Shown in pieces: positions 1-63,136 of a stretch of 64,000 nt of DNA (positions are counted from its first letter, which is position 1; each line of letters starts with the position of its first letter). The DNA lies in assembly GCA_963680875.1 (NCBI GenBank), contig OY804579.1:20631804-20695803 (forward strand), in the 5' to 3' direction. This DNA comes from Bathymodiolus brooksi (lineage: Eukaryota; Mollusca; Bivalvia; Mytilida; Modiolidae). A program made the position numbers and the translations under genes. The notes under the pieces are model-generated. The model searched no databases. It saw only the letters and a program-made list of their open reading frames with translations, and was not told where the DNA came from.

Positions 1-845
1 AATACTTTGGTTTTTTTTTTTTTTTTTTTTTTAACTTTATATGCTGTAAAAAAACAATAAATATGTATAAGAGGTGATAAAAAGAAATATTTTTATTAAA
101 AATAAATTGCTGGTAGTCTTAAATTATCAAAGTTTGGTGTAAAATATAAACTTCAAAAATTAAAACATTTCGTCCACAAAAGGTTGAAAGAAATGATTTT
201 TTTAATATAGTCCAAAATAAAATATTACATTAGACAGAATTGGAAAAGGATCTAAATGGAATTGAGGAAATTAAATTAGGAGCTAATGGTGAATCAGAAG
301 AAATCAAGTAATAAAAGGTAACCAGAAAAAACTAGCAGGAACAGGGAACCAGGGAAAATTCAGTAGCATAAGATCTGATTATTATTTTTTGCACACATTA
401 TACATATGAAATTCCTTTGTACATTATATGTAATACAAAACAATGTTTACCAGAATGTACTCTTTGACTTATAACTCCAAAACCACAGGAGTGCTTCAGT
501 TACAACATGACCTTTACCCCTTCAATGTTAGAATCAATAATGGTCATACCTTCTTTATAATCATATCTCCAGTGTGATCTTTAATCTTTCAATTTTACAC
601 TCAACAACTGACTTCCTCTCCATATAGGATGTCTATTACATGATCTTTATCCCTTATTACCAAAGAAAACAGGTCCTCTCCTCTCCTCAATGGGTACACA
701 CCCAAACATTATCTGATTTTAACAGATGTCATCTTGTAGTGACCATAGTACACATGATGACCACAAAAGAACAATCTTTGCCTCCTTACAGTGTAGAGTA
801 TCTATCTTGAACCTCTCATTTTTGGTCTACAAAAGATATGATCTT

Positions 846-960
846 TTGGGGTATTAGGGTTATGGTGTCTAACACCACTTTCAACAATATTTCAGTGATA
901 TCGTGGCGGTCAGTTTATTGGTGGAGGAAACTGGAGTACACAGAGAAAACCACTATGATC
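846..960 (-). mobile_element. SINE type A, 3' fragment
   Basis: Shared tail in reverse: GGTTATGGTGTCTAACACCA, then CTTTCAACAATATTTCAGTG. Only the tail half is present. It lies about 5.8 kb downstream of the GFAT stop codon. Confidence 0.65.
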
Positions 961-1915
961 TTTTGGAAATTAATGAAAGATTTAAACATGGTGTGTGTAA
1001 AACTCACAAACTGTCTGCAGCAGGGGTATATATAACAAACTTCTAAAATTCGAGAATGTTTTGGCAAGAAAAATCCAAAACGGCTTATGTTATGAAATAT
1101 GTAACCAAATTGTTCCCCAAGAAATTAACAGCAGTATGACTTGAAATAATACAATACAAAAAGAAATCAAGTAAAACATGTGATTGATAGTCAGTAAAAA
1201 AAGATTAAAAAGACTAAATGGTCATACCATATAAACAAACAACACATAACATAGTCATTAATCTCTTCTGTATAATAAAATAACAAAGGAGGTTATTTAA
1301 AGTGTCTAACACTGTAATAGGGTCAATAATGAGGACAATCTTATGTAATAAAATCTGCATGCTGAGTGACAACAAATAAGTAATAGAACTAACACAGTTA
1401 AATGCGATATATTTTTGATAATCAAGTTAATTTGTCAAAACTATTCTTACAGATTCAAAATCTATTTTTATTTTGAAGTTTATGTTTTTAACATTTTTCA
1501 AAAATGCACAATTAAATTCATAAAAACAAAGTTATGCTTATATTTTCAGTACAAAATAAAATATTAAATGTTTGTTCAAGATGGGATAAACTAGTGGAAA
1601 TGAGAAAAAAAAACCAGTTAAAAAATATTGTAAAAAAATAAAAATAAATTTTACATTTGTTTAAAAAAGAAAAGACAATCTTTATAAATGGATTATTAAA
1701 AAGAAGTAACAATTTTCATTGCATGATTGTATTAGGTTTTAGTGAAGTACCAACGATTTTTAAGTATACAAAAATGATTGTCTAGTCAAGATGACATTCT
1801 CCTAATAACTTAACGATACAAGATTCATGTTTATTTAATAATGACCAGCATTTTGAAGCAATTTGGTTGTACAGTTCTTGCTGTATAAATATTTTCCCCC
1901 ACATCTGTAACAAAG

Positions 1916-2269
1916 GGCGATGGACATTTGAGAGAGAAAATTAATTTACACTGTGGACATTTGAGCGAAAACATTAGTGGACATTTGAGCGACACAATTT
2001 CAATTGACTCTAAATGTGAACAATTGAGTGACCCTCAAAATATCTACCTGTACTCACCTGTAAAGTATTACATGAGTTTGCTTTAGTCAACTAATTGTTA
2101 TCATTTAGTCAAGATGGACATAAAGGTAACGGTCCAGAATGGTCACTCGGTGCTGTTATTATTTGTCTTATTGTCTCTTATGTTCGCTCTAATGGGTTAC
2201 GAGTTGCCACTCCTACATCCATTTTATTTTGCTCTCTTGTCCTGTCAATTCGCTCAAATGTCTTTCGCC
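1916..2269. mobile_element. Short inverted-repeat element
   Basis: Left end GGCGATGGACATTTGAGAGA and right end (other strand) GGCGAAAGACATTTGAGCGA; the GTGGACATTTGAGCGA motif also recurs twice internally near 1962-1992. The small ORFs inside show no protein family. Confidence 0.55.
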
Positions 2270-3560
2270 ATTTACAACGTATATAATGATTATACAATGA
2301 TATACATATCTCAAACATTTACAGTATATATTATTTGTAATGCATCTGCCCACATTTTATACTAACTACTAAGTTCCATTGAATAATAATATATTTTCAT
2401 AACAAATTAGATTAAATTATCATTGATTAAAAATACAGCTTCAAGCTTTACCAAGGGGGAAACAAGGGATTCCTTATCACTGGAAACGAAGAAATCAAAA
2501 TGACATATTCACACGCTCTATACTAAATTCTTTATACACAAATTATGTGACAAAATCGGACATATATTATGAATCACCAGTGATATTTATAGAATTTATA
2601 GAGCTAGTGCTGATTTGAGGTGTTTGAAAATACACAGACAAACACAGTAACAAAAAGAGTTTATAGGTAGTATGTTCACAACATTATCTTTTAATCTGTC
2701 AATGATATAAAAATCTTGCTTTTTCATACTTAAATTTCTAAAATTTTGTTTTGATGCAATTTCCTGGTGCTGAATTGAGACCCATAAAAAAATAAACATG
2801 AATTATAAAGAAAACAGATCTTTTTTGTCATGAGGTTTGTATCATCAATAACGGTTGCTTATATAGAAAATATATGAAAGTGGAATTGAAACATTTAGTG
2901 CTGCTTTGTGCACTTACTAGTCCATTAGCTTATATAATTTATCTTTAACAAAATGGATTCGTCTTTTGAAGTTTATTTGACTTTCATTGTATTAAATAAT
3001 TGTTAACAAACATCCCAATCTAATTAAAATCAGGTCAAGACACATATTAACAAATGTTTTTCAGATCTTTATTGGTTTGTATAAATATCACTTGGATTGC
3101 ATATGAAGCCTATGAAAAACAGACATGAAAAATACAATTTTGAAAATGCTGTCTAGGACAGATGAAAATCAATATTGTTGCAACAGAGGTGCATTAAGGA
3201 TGCACCTATAGCTGCATACATCAGAATCACTGCATTTTTTTCCATAATGGTTCAGAGGGAAAACTCCTGCCCCCCCTTAATATGATCATGTTCCCTTGAC
3301 AATACAATAAATAAATGATAAAGTCTACGTCTAGCAGTATGCTCCCATGTGATGCACCTCAAAATATAACAATAATATATATAGTCTCTAATTCTCTGAA
3401 GTTGTGTGTGTCTTCAATAAACTACGTGGTGAGTCGACCTGTTAAAAGAGCAAAAAAAGTCATTAGAATTGTCAAACAATAAAAAAGAAAGATTTTACAT
3501 TGTAGTTTCTTTCATTACTAATAATGCATCATGTTTTGTTATTAATTGTCAAACAATGAC

Positions 3561-3923
3561 CTGAAATATCAATCGTAACTACTCGGCCATTCTTGTTACC
3601 CTACAAATAACCTCGTACATAGATAGTAGAAATTCTTCTTAAATTGTTTGCCAGAAGTTAAGTTAAGTTAAGCTGCAAAAAAATATAGTCCACGAAAATC
3701 CAATATGGAAGACATACTAAGTAAAATCTAATCATGCAAAACTAATTAAAACTTTAACTTTTATCCATGAAAATAATTGAAATATAGAAAATTGTTTAAA
3801 ATATAACATTATCAAACTTTCATGTAACTGACATGTGAAAAGCAGTGTGATTTATACGCCTAATGCATACGAGGTTATTTGTAGGGTGGCGAGAATGGCT
3901 GAGTAGTTACGATTGCTGAAATA
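3561..3923. mobile_element. 363-bp element with ~50-bp inverted ends
   Basis: Arms 3561-3615 and 3869-3923 are near-exact inverted copies, with CGTAACTACTC, CCATTCT and ACCCTACAAATAACCTC in the same order on opposite strands. AT-rich interior with no gene. Confidence 0.65.
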
Positions 3924-4171
3924 TGGATAAAAACATAACTGGCCTAGCATTAGTAGTGAAACATATCTTGGGAGACCATTTTGAAATATCAAGCAGTGTT
4001 GTTTATTGGTGTAAAATAAGTAGTCAACCATAAGCATAAAGGTTTCCAAATACCTAGCCATGGCCTGGCATTTCAACAACTAGTTCGTTTTAACTATCCT
4101 GGCTTTTCTCCCCAAATAAGTCAGAGACAATATATAGCTGACAAATTGCTGCACGTGACACCAAACACTAA

Positions 4172-4476
4172 TAACACAATCATCAGGAAGACTAACATTC
4201 ATATTAACACAATCATCAGGAAGACTAACATTCATATTAACACAATCATCAGGAAGACTAACATTCATATTTTAAAACACAATCATCAGGAAGACTTAAC
4301 ATTCATATTAACACAATCATCAGGAAGACTAACATTCATATTAACACAATCATCAGGAAGACTAACATTCATATTAACACAATCATCAGGAAGACTAACA
4401 TTCATATTAACACAATCATCAGGAAGACTAACATTCATATTAACACAATCATCAGGAAGACTAACATTCATATTAC
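4172..4476 (+). repeat. 33-bp minisatellite, about 9 copies
   Basis: Units of AACACAATCATCAGGAAGAC plus TAACATTCATATT. The period is a multiple of three, so it is open on both strands and creates two spurious repetitive ORFs. One unit carries a small insertion near 4272. It lies 3' of the GFAT gene. Confidence 0.95.
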
Positions 4477-6700
4477 AAAATGGTAATAACAGGTAATAAA
4501 ATCAGATTTGGATGCTAAAATTGACAGTCACAGAAAATCTACCTGAAGCTTGTTAAGCATCGACAGAATATTAGTTTCTTCACTAAATGCATATTCTAAA
4601 AACAACTTTTATATCAAATTTGAAAATGTTCTCTCCTCTGTAATCTTCTTACTCTCCATACTCTAACATTTTATTCATCTCTGGGATGGCAGCCCTTTTG
4701 GGGACCTTTTATTGCATATATATGAGAACCAGGGGCATATAAATTAACCTTAGCTTCTATATTCCCATAATATATCACAACATTACATATAATGAACTTT
4801 CAAATGTTTACCCTTACCTTTTGCTTCAAACTTGTAGGAATCAATACCTCTAAATTAAAACTTGACAATAGATCAAGGGAAAAACATATGATGGGTGACA
4901 TTACAATACAATTATCCTATCACAATTTTTTTCAGTCTTACAAAAATCTATGAATTTTAATTTTAGACATAGAATAATAAACTAGACACATATGTTTTGT
5001 ATCTTTATTATACAATAAATAAGTTCTTAGTATTCAGGGACGATCCTGAACAGAAAATAAAATAACTGAAAATCAATGAAAAAATAGCTGAAACCATCTA
5101 CACCCCCTTTCAAAATGGTCATTTTTGACCAGTTCTGACCGTGTCCAGCAACTTTCGGAAAACATTTTTCAGAGGAAAATAGCTGAAATCAGTTAAATAA
5201 CTGAAAAAAAATCATCCCTAAGTATTTTACATAGCTTCATGAATGACTAAATTACTTATAATTGATTCAATGTGCGTGTGTAAAAATGACTAATGTGCAT
5301 TAATTTCAAAATGAAGAAAATATATTATTTTGCACTTTTAACAGAAAAAAGTATGAGACACACATTAATTAAAATCTTGTTGAAATCAATTAACTGGCTA
5401 AAGATGAGTAAAAGAAACAACACATGGCTTTACGAATAATAAATGAGTCTTTAAAATAATATAAATCAGTAAGTTTAAATTTGTGAAAAGGAAAAAAAAA
5501 GTTGATGCACATCTTATGTCATAAATATGATGAATAACTGATACAGCTGCCATCTTGGTTTTAGGTCAAACCATTCAAAATACATATCATTTCAGATTTT
5601 CTGTAAACATAATCTTCATGAACAAAATACTTGTGAAAAAAAATACAAAAAGTGGACAATTTAGTGTTCATTGTATTGATAGGAAATATTTAGTATGATA
5701 AATCAAAAATGAATTAAAATGTATCACAACATGATAGCATGTTAATAAATATTTAAGTTTTAAATCTGAGATACTGTTTTCTAGTGTTGATCAAATATTT
5801 TACATACCGGTAGACATTTTTATATTATTGATATGGACAGTAGTGAACAAAAATAATGTTGTATGTACAAATCTGGTCAACAGAGGATGACAGAAAAAAA
5901 AATATTGATCACAATAAAAACTACAGGCATGAGCAAGTATTGTTCATCTATTCATAAATTATGCAATGCTCATTTATGTACATTGTGGATTCAATTAGGT
6001 TTACGGTTATTTGATATTAAAACATTTTATGACAGTGGTGGACATTTTTTTTTTTTTATTTCTGATCAACATATAAGACATAAACTTTGTCAAATGACCT
6101 TCTTGAATTTCAAGGAACAATCAAGTTATATTTCCTTTTAAATGGTTTTGTAGCTTTAATGAATAGATTTAAAATCGTTTTCCAATAGGGTCCTATTAAT
6201 CTTTGTTCTACAATGGCAGCCACCTTGGATTTAGCATGTTAAAACTAAGTTCTGAGGTTGCTGCCATTTTGGATTTCCGACTGTCATAAAAAACATACAT
6301 TTTGTAGAGCACCATACCAGAAACATTCCCACTGCATTAAATTTCAAACCACTGAGTATCTTTTGAACAGTGGAGCATTTAGGCTCGGCCAATCAAATTG
6401 CATCATTGACTATGGCGGACTTGTTGAGGTCTGGATCAACACAAAATCACAAATTCTGATAAAGTTCACTTTGGAAAATTTCTTCAGAGTTTGTTTCCAT
6501 TCGGAAAAATAATTTCATAGAAGAAGATTTTAAGTGATGCCAAGTGATGACAATAGCCCAAATGGTCCTTTGCTACAGGTGATATAACAAAAAAAAGAGT
6601 CAAAAGAAATAAGCTTAAAAGAGCTTTAGAAGAGAGTGACTATACTAGTGCTATCACAACACCATTGTTGAGCGAGTATATAAGCATCTTTACCTACCTG
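4477..6700. other. Non-coding flank and probable 3' UTR region
   Basis: AT-rich. GCTGCCATCTTGGTTTTAGG at 5548 and similar motifs at 6210 and 6260 are old repeat remnants. The GFAT 3' UTR must start below 6713, but no poly(A) signal could be chosen with confidence. Confidence 0.5.
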
Positions 6701-6712
6701 CGACTTTGAGAT

Positions 6713-56543
<49,831 letters not shown>

Positions 56544-57295
56544 CTGAAAGAAGAAAGAATACATACATGTAATATGTATTTTCTACATTGTAAAATTTCA
56601 GTAAACAATTTAGCAAGATTAATATTCTGTCAAGGAGTTAATGTTGGTGGGATCAGCCAGTGACGTCATGAGTTTTAGTGACATTTTAAGCAAATACAAC
56701 AGGTGCATCAAGGTGCTTCTGTTTTAGTCTATTTGGTATTTCCTATAATCAACACATTAATTTAATTCAGTGGTTTCAATGTACAAATACAAGAAAAAGT
56801 ATGCACTAAACAGGATTTAACCCTTATCTAACTACAGATAATTTAGTTTTATTAAGTGATAAAAGCAGTTTGAAAGATAACAAACTGGGTTTTCCTGCTT
56901 GATAGTAAAAGACATTTAGAATTGGCACCCACATTTTATTTCTAAAATCTGGTGTCCATATTTTGATAAATATATTTTTCAAACTTTTGAATCTCAATAT
57001 TTTGTGATAAGTCAAATCAAATTTACTTTTCAATGAGTTACATGTACATACATGTATAAATATATCCTAGACGTGGATTGCACCAAAACCTTAGTATAGT
57101 CTGGGCAGTTTTTTGTAATAGTCTCAATATCAAACGTTAGCTTTAGTTTTGTATATTTTGCATTGAAAATGAAAAAGACTTAGACTTTGAATCAGAGACA
57201 AGGTCAAAATCTTACCTATAGGGTCAAAAGTATAAGAGATATCATTAGATCAAATAGAATAAATACATTCATCTAAATAATACCTCTTAGTATCT

Positions 57296-57474
57296 ATTGT
57301 CAAACCTGCTTTAGTGACCACCTCTATTAAGCAATAACTTGTATTGCTTGACCTTAATTCTAAATTCCTTTTACAATGCATTTCATATTAAATAAACCTG
57401 TATTTAGCGACCACCTGTCATATGTGACGATCTTTCAATCTTCCCTTGAAAGGTCACACAGACAGATTTGACTG
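57296..57474. mobile_element. MITE, family CAGTCAAACCTG, damaged left end
   Basis: Left end TTGTCAAACCTG, right end CAGATTTGACTG followed by TA; interior resembles the copy at 26524. Confidence 0.78.
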
Positions 57475-57495
57475 TATATGTCAGACAGTATTGTC

Positions 57496-57536
57496 ACGAT
57501 CGATATTGCATGTATATAACATGCAATATCGATCGT
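57496..57536. repeat. Perfect 18-bp hairpin with ATATA loop, followed by T-run
   Basis: ACGATCGATATTGCATGT, loop ATATA, then the exact reverse complement and TTTTTT. It lies about 20 bp after the MITE at 57296-57474. Confidence 0.88.
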
Positions 57537-58262
57537 TTTTTCAAAAATATTTGCAATCAAAAAGAAATTTACCTTATAATTGCAAATTGTAAATACAGGT
57601 AATTTTTGTATATCAATCAATCTGTTAAATGGCTCAAACAAAATAGAAAAGTTATTACTAGTATGTGGCAAATATTATAGTATTTCTATTTCTGCTTTCT
57701 TCTTTTTGCCCCTGACCAACTTCATTTGTCTAAATCTCGTCATCTCAAGGATCATGCATATTTGTCAAGTCTGAGTCTATCTTAATAAACATTTCTGCAT
57801 GAGACAGTAAAAATGTTTCTTATTACTAACATGGATGTCAAGAGATGTCAAAAACCTCATTCCTCAGACAAAAGTTTAAAATAAATATTTGTCTTAAATT
57901 TGTAAAACATAAAATAATGTTATGTAAATTAGAATATTCAGTGTATTTGAAACTTAGTAAAAGTAAATAACTAACAACAAATTGTTTACTGATAACACTA
58001 GTTGAAGGGAATGTACAAATTTATCTATTTTTCTTTTAAGCTTGGTCTGAATTTGACCTCATCACTGTATATATTTAACAGTATGACACTTCTGTAACAA
58101 AATATTTTATTTATTTCAAATGACAAAGTACCACTAGTTGAAGGGAAACGTAATAATTCTATCAGTTTTTTTTCTAATTGGTCTGAATTTGACCTCATCA
58201 CTGTATAAATTTAACAGTACTTGTATTTTTGAATCTAATAATTCTTTTTGATAAGAAACAAC

Positions 58263-60532
58263 ACTAGAGGCTCCCAGGAGCCTGTATAGCTCACCTGGGG
58301 ATAATAACAACATCAGTCAATAAAACTTGATAACTTCGGTGAAAAAAATTAACAAATGTAGCCTTCGTCATTGCAGACCCCTTCTACAAAAAAATTTGGG
58401 CAGGGTTCCCCCTTTAATGTAAGTTATCAAAAATGCTGTAAAAAAAACATATATGTCAATGATTCTCAAAATTTAGCTTTTCCCACTTCACATTTTGTAA
58501 TAGAGTTGCTTCCCTTTGATTATTTGAGTAACCAAAAGCAGTGAGTCAACAAAAAATGCATTTCAAGAGGAATAACTCTTCACACAGTTATCACACATTT
58601 TTAACTGTGGAAAATTTTTTGTAGATCTCGACATGCTGAACATTTTTGCAGTTTAAACTTTCCCTCTATCTCTAATAGTTTTTGAGATATAAGATGATAG
58701 TATTAAAATTGAGAACATTTTGATGAAAAAAGGGCAATAACTCCAAAATGGGTAATGGGATTTACTTCAAAATTGCAGGGTAGGAAGATCTTGACATGCT
58801 GCAAATTTTTGCAATTTAAACTTAACCTTTATCTCTTATAGTTTTTGAAATATAAGACGAAAAGTATTATTATTTTTTTTTAATTTGATGAAAAAAAGGG
58901 CAAGAACTCCAAGATGGGTAATCATATTTACTTCAAAATTGCAGGGTAGGTAGATATCGACATGGTGCACATTTTTGCAATTTAAACTTAACATCTATCT
59001 CTTATAGTTTTTGAAATATAACACGAAAAGTATTAAAAAAAAAAAAAAAAAATTGATCGAAGGGCCGAACCGCCGGACACATTTTTGGAAGAGAACCATC
59101 CAATGACTATTTCATCAAAATTTTGTTCTTATTGAGCAAATGATTTCAGACAAGAAGATGTTTATGGGAATTTCCCATAGGGTCCTATGTTAAATTAAGT
59201 TCGGCTGTGGTGGCCATCTTGGTCAGTGTTCTGAAATGCGGGACACAATTTTGGAAGAGGACCAGCCAAGAATCATTTCAGCAAAGTTTGGTTGAGATTG
59301 GCTCCATAGTTTCAGAGGAGAAGATTTTTTCTTAATTTCATCCCCCCTTTTTTCTAATTTGCATAATCGGTCAAAATAGGCAAAAGTTCAAAGTTCATAA
59401 AAAATCCCATAATAAATGTTAAAAAGCTCATCATTATGCTTCTACAGTTCAAATTTGGGCACTTTCTGGCTTAAAATAGAGCAGTTTTGGCCATTTGAAG
59501 AAATTTCTATTTTTAGTAATGGTGGCCATCTTGGATACAGGACGGCGCTGACGGACACAATTTTGAAAGGGGACCATCCAAGGATCATTTCAGCAAAGTT
59601 TGGTTGAGATTGGCTCAGTAGTTTCAGAGGAGAAGATTTTTTTTAAATTTCATCCCCCCTTTTTTCTAATTTGCATAATCGGTCAAAATGGGTAATGGGA
59701 TTTACTTCAAAATTGCAGGGTAGGTAGATCTTGACATGCTGCACATTTTTGCAATTTAAACTTAACATCTATTTCTAAATAGTTTTTGAAATATAAGACG
59801 AAAAGTATTAAAATTAAAAAAAAAATTGATGAAAAAAGGGCAATAACTCCAAGATGGGAAATCAAATTTACTTCAAAATTGCAGGGTATGTAGATCTTGA
59901 CATGCTGAACATGTTTGCAGTTTCAACTTACCATCTGTCTCTTATAGTTTTTGAAATAAAGGACGAAAAGTTTTAAAATTTTGAAAATTTGATGAAAAAA
60001 GGGAAATAACTCCAAAATGGGTAATGGGATTTACTTCAAAATTGCAGGGTGGGTAGATCATGATATGCCGCACATTTTTGCAATTTAAAGTTAACCTTTA
60101 TCTCTTATAGTTTTTGAAATATAAGACGAAAAGTATTAAAATTTTACAAATTTTATGAAAAAAGGGCAATAACTCCAAGATGGGCAATCAGATTTACTTC
60201 AAAATTGCAGGGTAGGTAGATCTTGATGTGCTGATCATTTTTACACCATGTCAGATTATTGATATTATTAACGGTTTTTGAGTTATTACCCAAAACCTGC
60301 AATTTTACCATATGTTCTATTTTTAGTAACAGTGGCCATGTTGGTTGGTGCACGGCATCATCGGACACAATTTTGAAACTAGACACCCTAGTGATGATTC
60401 AGACCAAGTTTGGTTTCCATTGGTCTTGTACTTTCAGAGGAGAAGATTTTTGAAAAAGTTTACGACGTACGACGGACGACGACAACAAGTGATGGCAATA
60501 GCTCACCTGACCCTTTGGGTCAGGTGAGCTAA
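58263..60532 (+). mobile_element. Hairpin-ended repeat element, short copy
   Basis: Near-copy of 18302-21462 along its length, with the same left hairpin and right AGGTGAGCTA hairpin, but only one full 311-bp unit. The difference of about 890 bp is roughly three 311-bp units. Same orientation, 40 kb away. Confidence 0.75.
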
Positions 60533-60539
60533 AAATAAC

Positions 60540-61390
60540 ACTACTGAAAGTGTTAACAAGTTAAATACAACATTTATTTCTTTTTTTTTTAAATTTGTCT
60601 GAAATTTACATTAACAAGTAATTTTACAGAGACATGCCATTATCCTGAGGTCAATTCTTGTCTGATTTTGATAAAATTTGCATCAACAAAAGCAAAAATG
60701 TATGTCATTTTCTGTGGTTATTTTTAAATATCTTTTAAAGCACAGATTTTAAATATTGATGATTTTAAAAAAACAAACCTATATTATTTGTCTTCAAGCT
60801 TTAAGTACTATCATTGAATTGTGTTTTTGAAGTTCAAAATTTAGTTTTGTGTTTAACTCGTGAATCCTTAAAATTCTTAGATTATAAAATTATGCTGGAA
60901 CTACAGTGTAAAACTACATTTAATTCTGCCTTTGTTGGTAAAATTTCATCAAAATCAAATAAGAATTGACTTTGGGATAATGTTTTGAAAAAATGTGGTT
61001 TAATATGAAATATATATTGAAATATTTTAGAGGCCTAATATTTTTTTTTATAATATAGTATCAAATATTTCATGTACATGTAGATTTCTTTGTAAAATAA
61101 AAATGCAATATTTGATTATTTTTACTAGTCTTCCTTTATAAATATACCTAAAAAGTAGAACATTTCTGAATGAGTTAAAAATATTGCATCTTGACCGATA
61201 TTGCATTCCATTCTTTCTCCTTTAAGTTTGGTATGCACTAGAGAGGTTACGAGTAAAATTATATTTGCACGCAAACAGACGAGAGATAAACAAGATGGTG
61301 GAATTATATTAAATACATACATGTATATATTGCAAAGAAATATGGTTAAATGTAATTGTCACAAATTGAAATATTTGGTTCAATATAATA
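60540..61390. other. Intron upstream of exon 2, no gene seen
   Basis: AT-rich; two AATTTTGATAAAATTTG-like stretches; no splice-supported coding segment. Confidence 0.45.
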
Positions 61391-61392
61391 AA

Positions 61393-61568
61393 AGGGTTAT
61401 TGCACTAATATTGAGGAATATTGTCCCTTGCAGTATATCATATTGCACTGTCCCTTACAGTATATCATATTGCACTGTCCCTTGCAGTATATCATATTGC
61501 ACTCGCAACCTTGTGCAATATGATATACTGTTCGGGACAATATTCCTCAATATTAGTGCAATAACCCT
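61393..61568. repeat. Long inverted repeat with tandem 26-bp units in one arm
   Basis: Perfect 35-bp outer arms (AGGGTTATTGCACTAATATT... and its reverse complement). Inside, the left arm holds three ~26-bp units with CAGTATATCATATTGCAC, and the right arm one inverted copy. Confidence 0.88.
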
Positions 61569-61619
61569 ATAGCGTGTCTCTGTATTTCTGAAACAAAATA
61601 TTTTGTGTAAACATGATTT

Positions 61620-61652
61620 ACCTGCAGTATCACTGAACATATCTGTATCCAT
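61620..61652 (-). CDS. Candidate alternative first exon of GFAT
   Basis: Short open segment reading MDTDMFSDTA and a final G before GTAAAT. Phase 1, so it would join exon 2 (GA...) in frame as ...[12 protein letters not shown]. It would replace the canonical Met-Cys and leave no N-terminal catalytic cysteine. Supported only by ATG, donor and phase; a chance ORF is quite possible. Confidence 0.25.
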
Positions 61653-61659
61653 TGTTATT

Positions 61660-62870
61660 CACAATTTGTTTATTTTTATATCAAATTACAGTTATCCAAA
61701 TGGTGCTATGAAATTACTTAATTTATTAGTATTAAAAATTTAAACTGCATTTCTTAGTGTGCATCCATTGTAAATTGTAAAAAGAAGAATATCGGCATTA
61801 TGTGTACATGTACCGAATACTTTTTATTTTCTGTACAGGATACTTTCTTTTTCACAGAAATGTTCCGAATCAAATGACTTGTATATTAAACTTTTAAAAA
61901 ACCCAAAACCCATAAAACACCCATTCTTGTATTGTATTGAATTATAATGTAGATTGGTGCGGCAATAGACAATAGAATTCTATGGAAAAAATTCAATGCA
62001 AACTACTTCATACAGACATGTATCTTAAATATTGTAATGCTATAAACATAATTAATAGAAACATATACATGTATTGATATTTAAATTTTGTACCCGGTAG
62101 TTAAGTAAGATTAGTTCGTTCGATCACTAATTAACCTACTTTTTTTGTTTGTATGTTGTAATGTTTAAAATATTTTAAACCAGGTAGTAAGTATCCTGAA
62201 TCATTTTAATTCATGGAAAAAGTAAGGATTGCAAAATAAGATCTATATGGATATCAAATTATTCCATATTAGAATAATATCAACATTTAAGAGTTAACCT
62301 TTTTTTCTTTTTTTGGGGGGGGGGATACAAATACATCTTTTATGTAATCCCTTTATTTCAATGACGTGCAAAACCCATTTTAAAGTTGGTAATATGAGTG
62401 GCAAAAGTTTTTTCCCATTGCTTAAAAGAAGCCTTATGTCTCCCAGAATAGCAAATAATTATATGGCTGGCAATCACGTACACAGCACTGGTTTTCCAAA
62501 AACATTATATTTTTTTCTAAATTAGACATAAAGTATGTGTTACAAAGTACAATCAAATGATATACAATGTATTATTAAACATTTGATTGGCTGTATTAAA
62601 CACTACTATATTTAACTCTTAAATTATTAATCAAAAGTACATCTTGTATATTTTTCACTAGTTCAATTTTTCAATGAAACAACTTTAAATCTTTTGTCTA
62701 ATATTCAATAAAGTTCAATGTGTCAGTAAAAAAATATTTCATAAAAAATTATAGTGATGTAAAAAGTATTGTTAAGAGTGTGAATGAAATGAATACCGGT
62801 TTTTTGAATTTATTATTTTGAATATTAGTCAGTGCATTACTATCATGATTATCTAACTTTAAATATTAAT
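61660..62870. other. Upstream intron or 5' flank, no gene seen
   Basis: AT-rich, with a poly(G) run near 62316. No ATG TGT G exon with a GT donor was found anywhere from 56544 to 64000 on the minus strand. Confidence 0.45.
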
Positions 62871-62876
62871 TACGTT

Positions 62877-63136
62877 AGTAGGGATAGGGTGTTTTACACC
62901 ACTTTCAACAATATTTCAGCTATATTGTGAATGTCCGTTTTATTGGTGAAGGAAACCGTAGTACTTACAGAAAACAACCGACCTGTCGCAAGTCACTGAC
63001 AAACTTTATCACATAATGTTGTATCGAGTACACCTCGCAATGAGCGGGATTCGAACTCACAGCTTTAGTGGTGATAGATACTAATTGCACAGGTAGTTGT
63101 AAATCCAACTACTATACCATCACGACCATAACGGCC
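62877..63136 (-). mobile_element. SINE type A, full length
   Basis: Tail GGGTGTTTTACACCACTTTC, B box (plus strand) GCGGGATTCGAACTCACAGC, head CACGACCATAACGGCCCC. One of the best preserved copies. Confidence 0.78.

Larger units (their letters stand above)
1..4170. other. Non-coding 3' flank of GFAT
   Basis: AT-rich, with a poly(T) tract at 9-32, one SINE fragment and two short inverted-repeat elements (listed). Short ORFs here show no protein family or splice pattern. Confidence 0.6.

Noticed and set aside
4080..4496. NMNVSLPDDCV repeat ORFs and the opposite-strand counterpart
   Set aside because: Artefact of a 33-bp array with a period divisible by three.
58586..58600. ATGTGTG on the minus strand as the missing Met-Cys exon
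   Set aside because: It is followed by AT rather than a GT donor and lies inside a repeat element.
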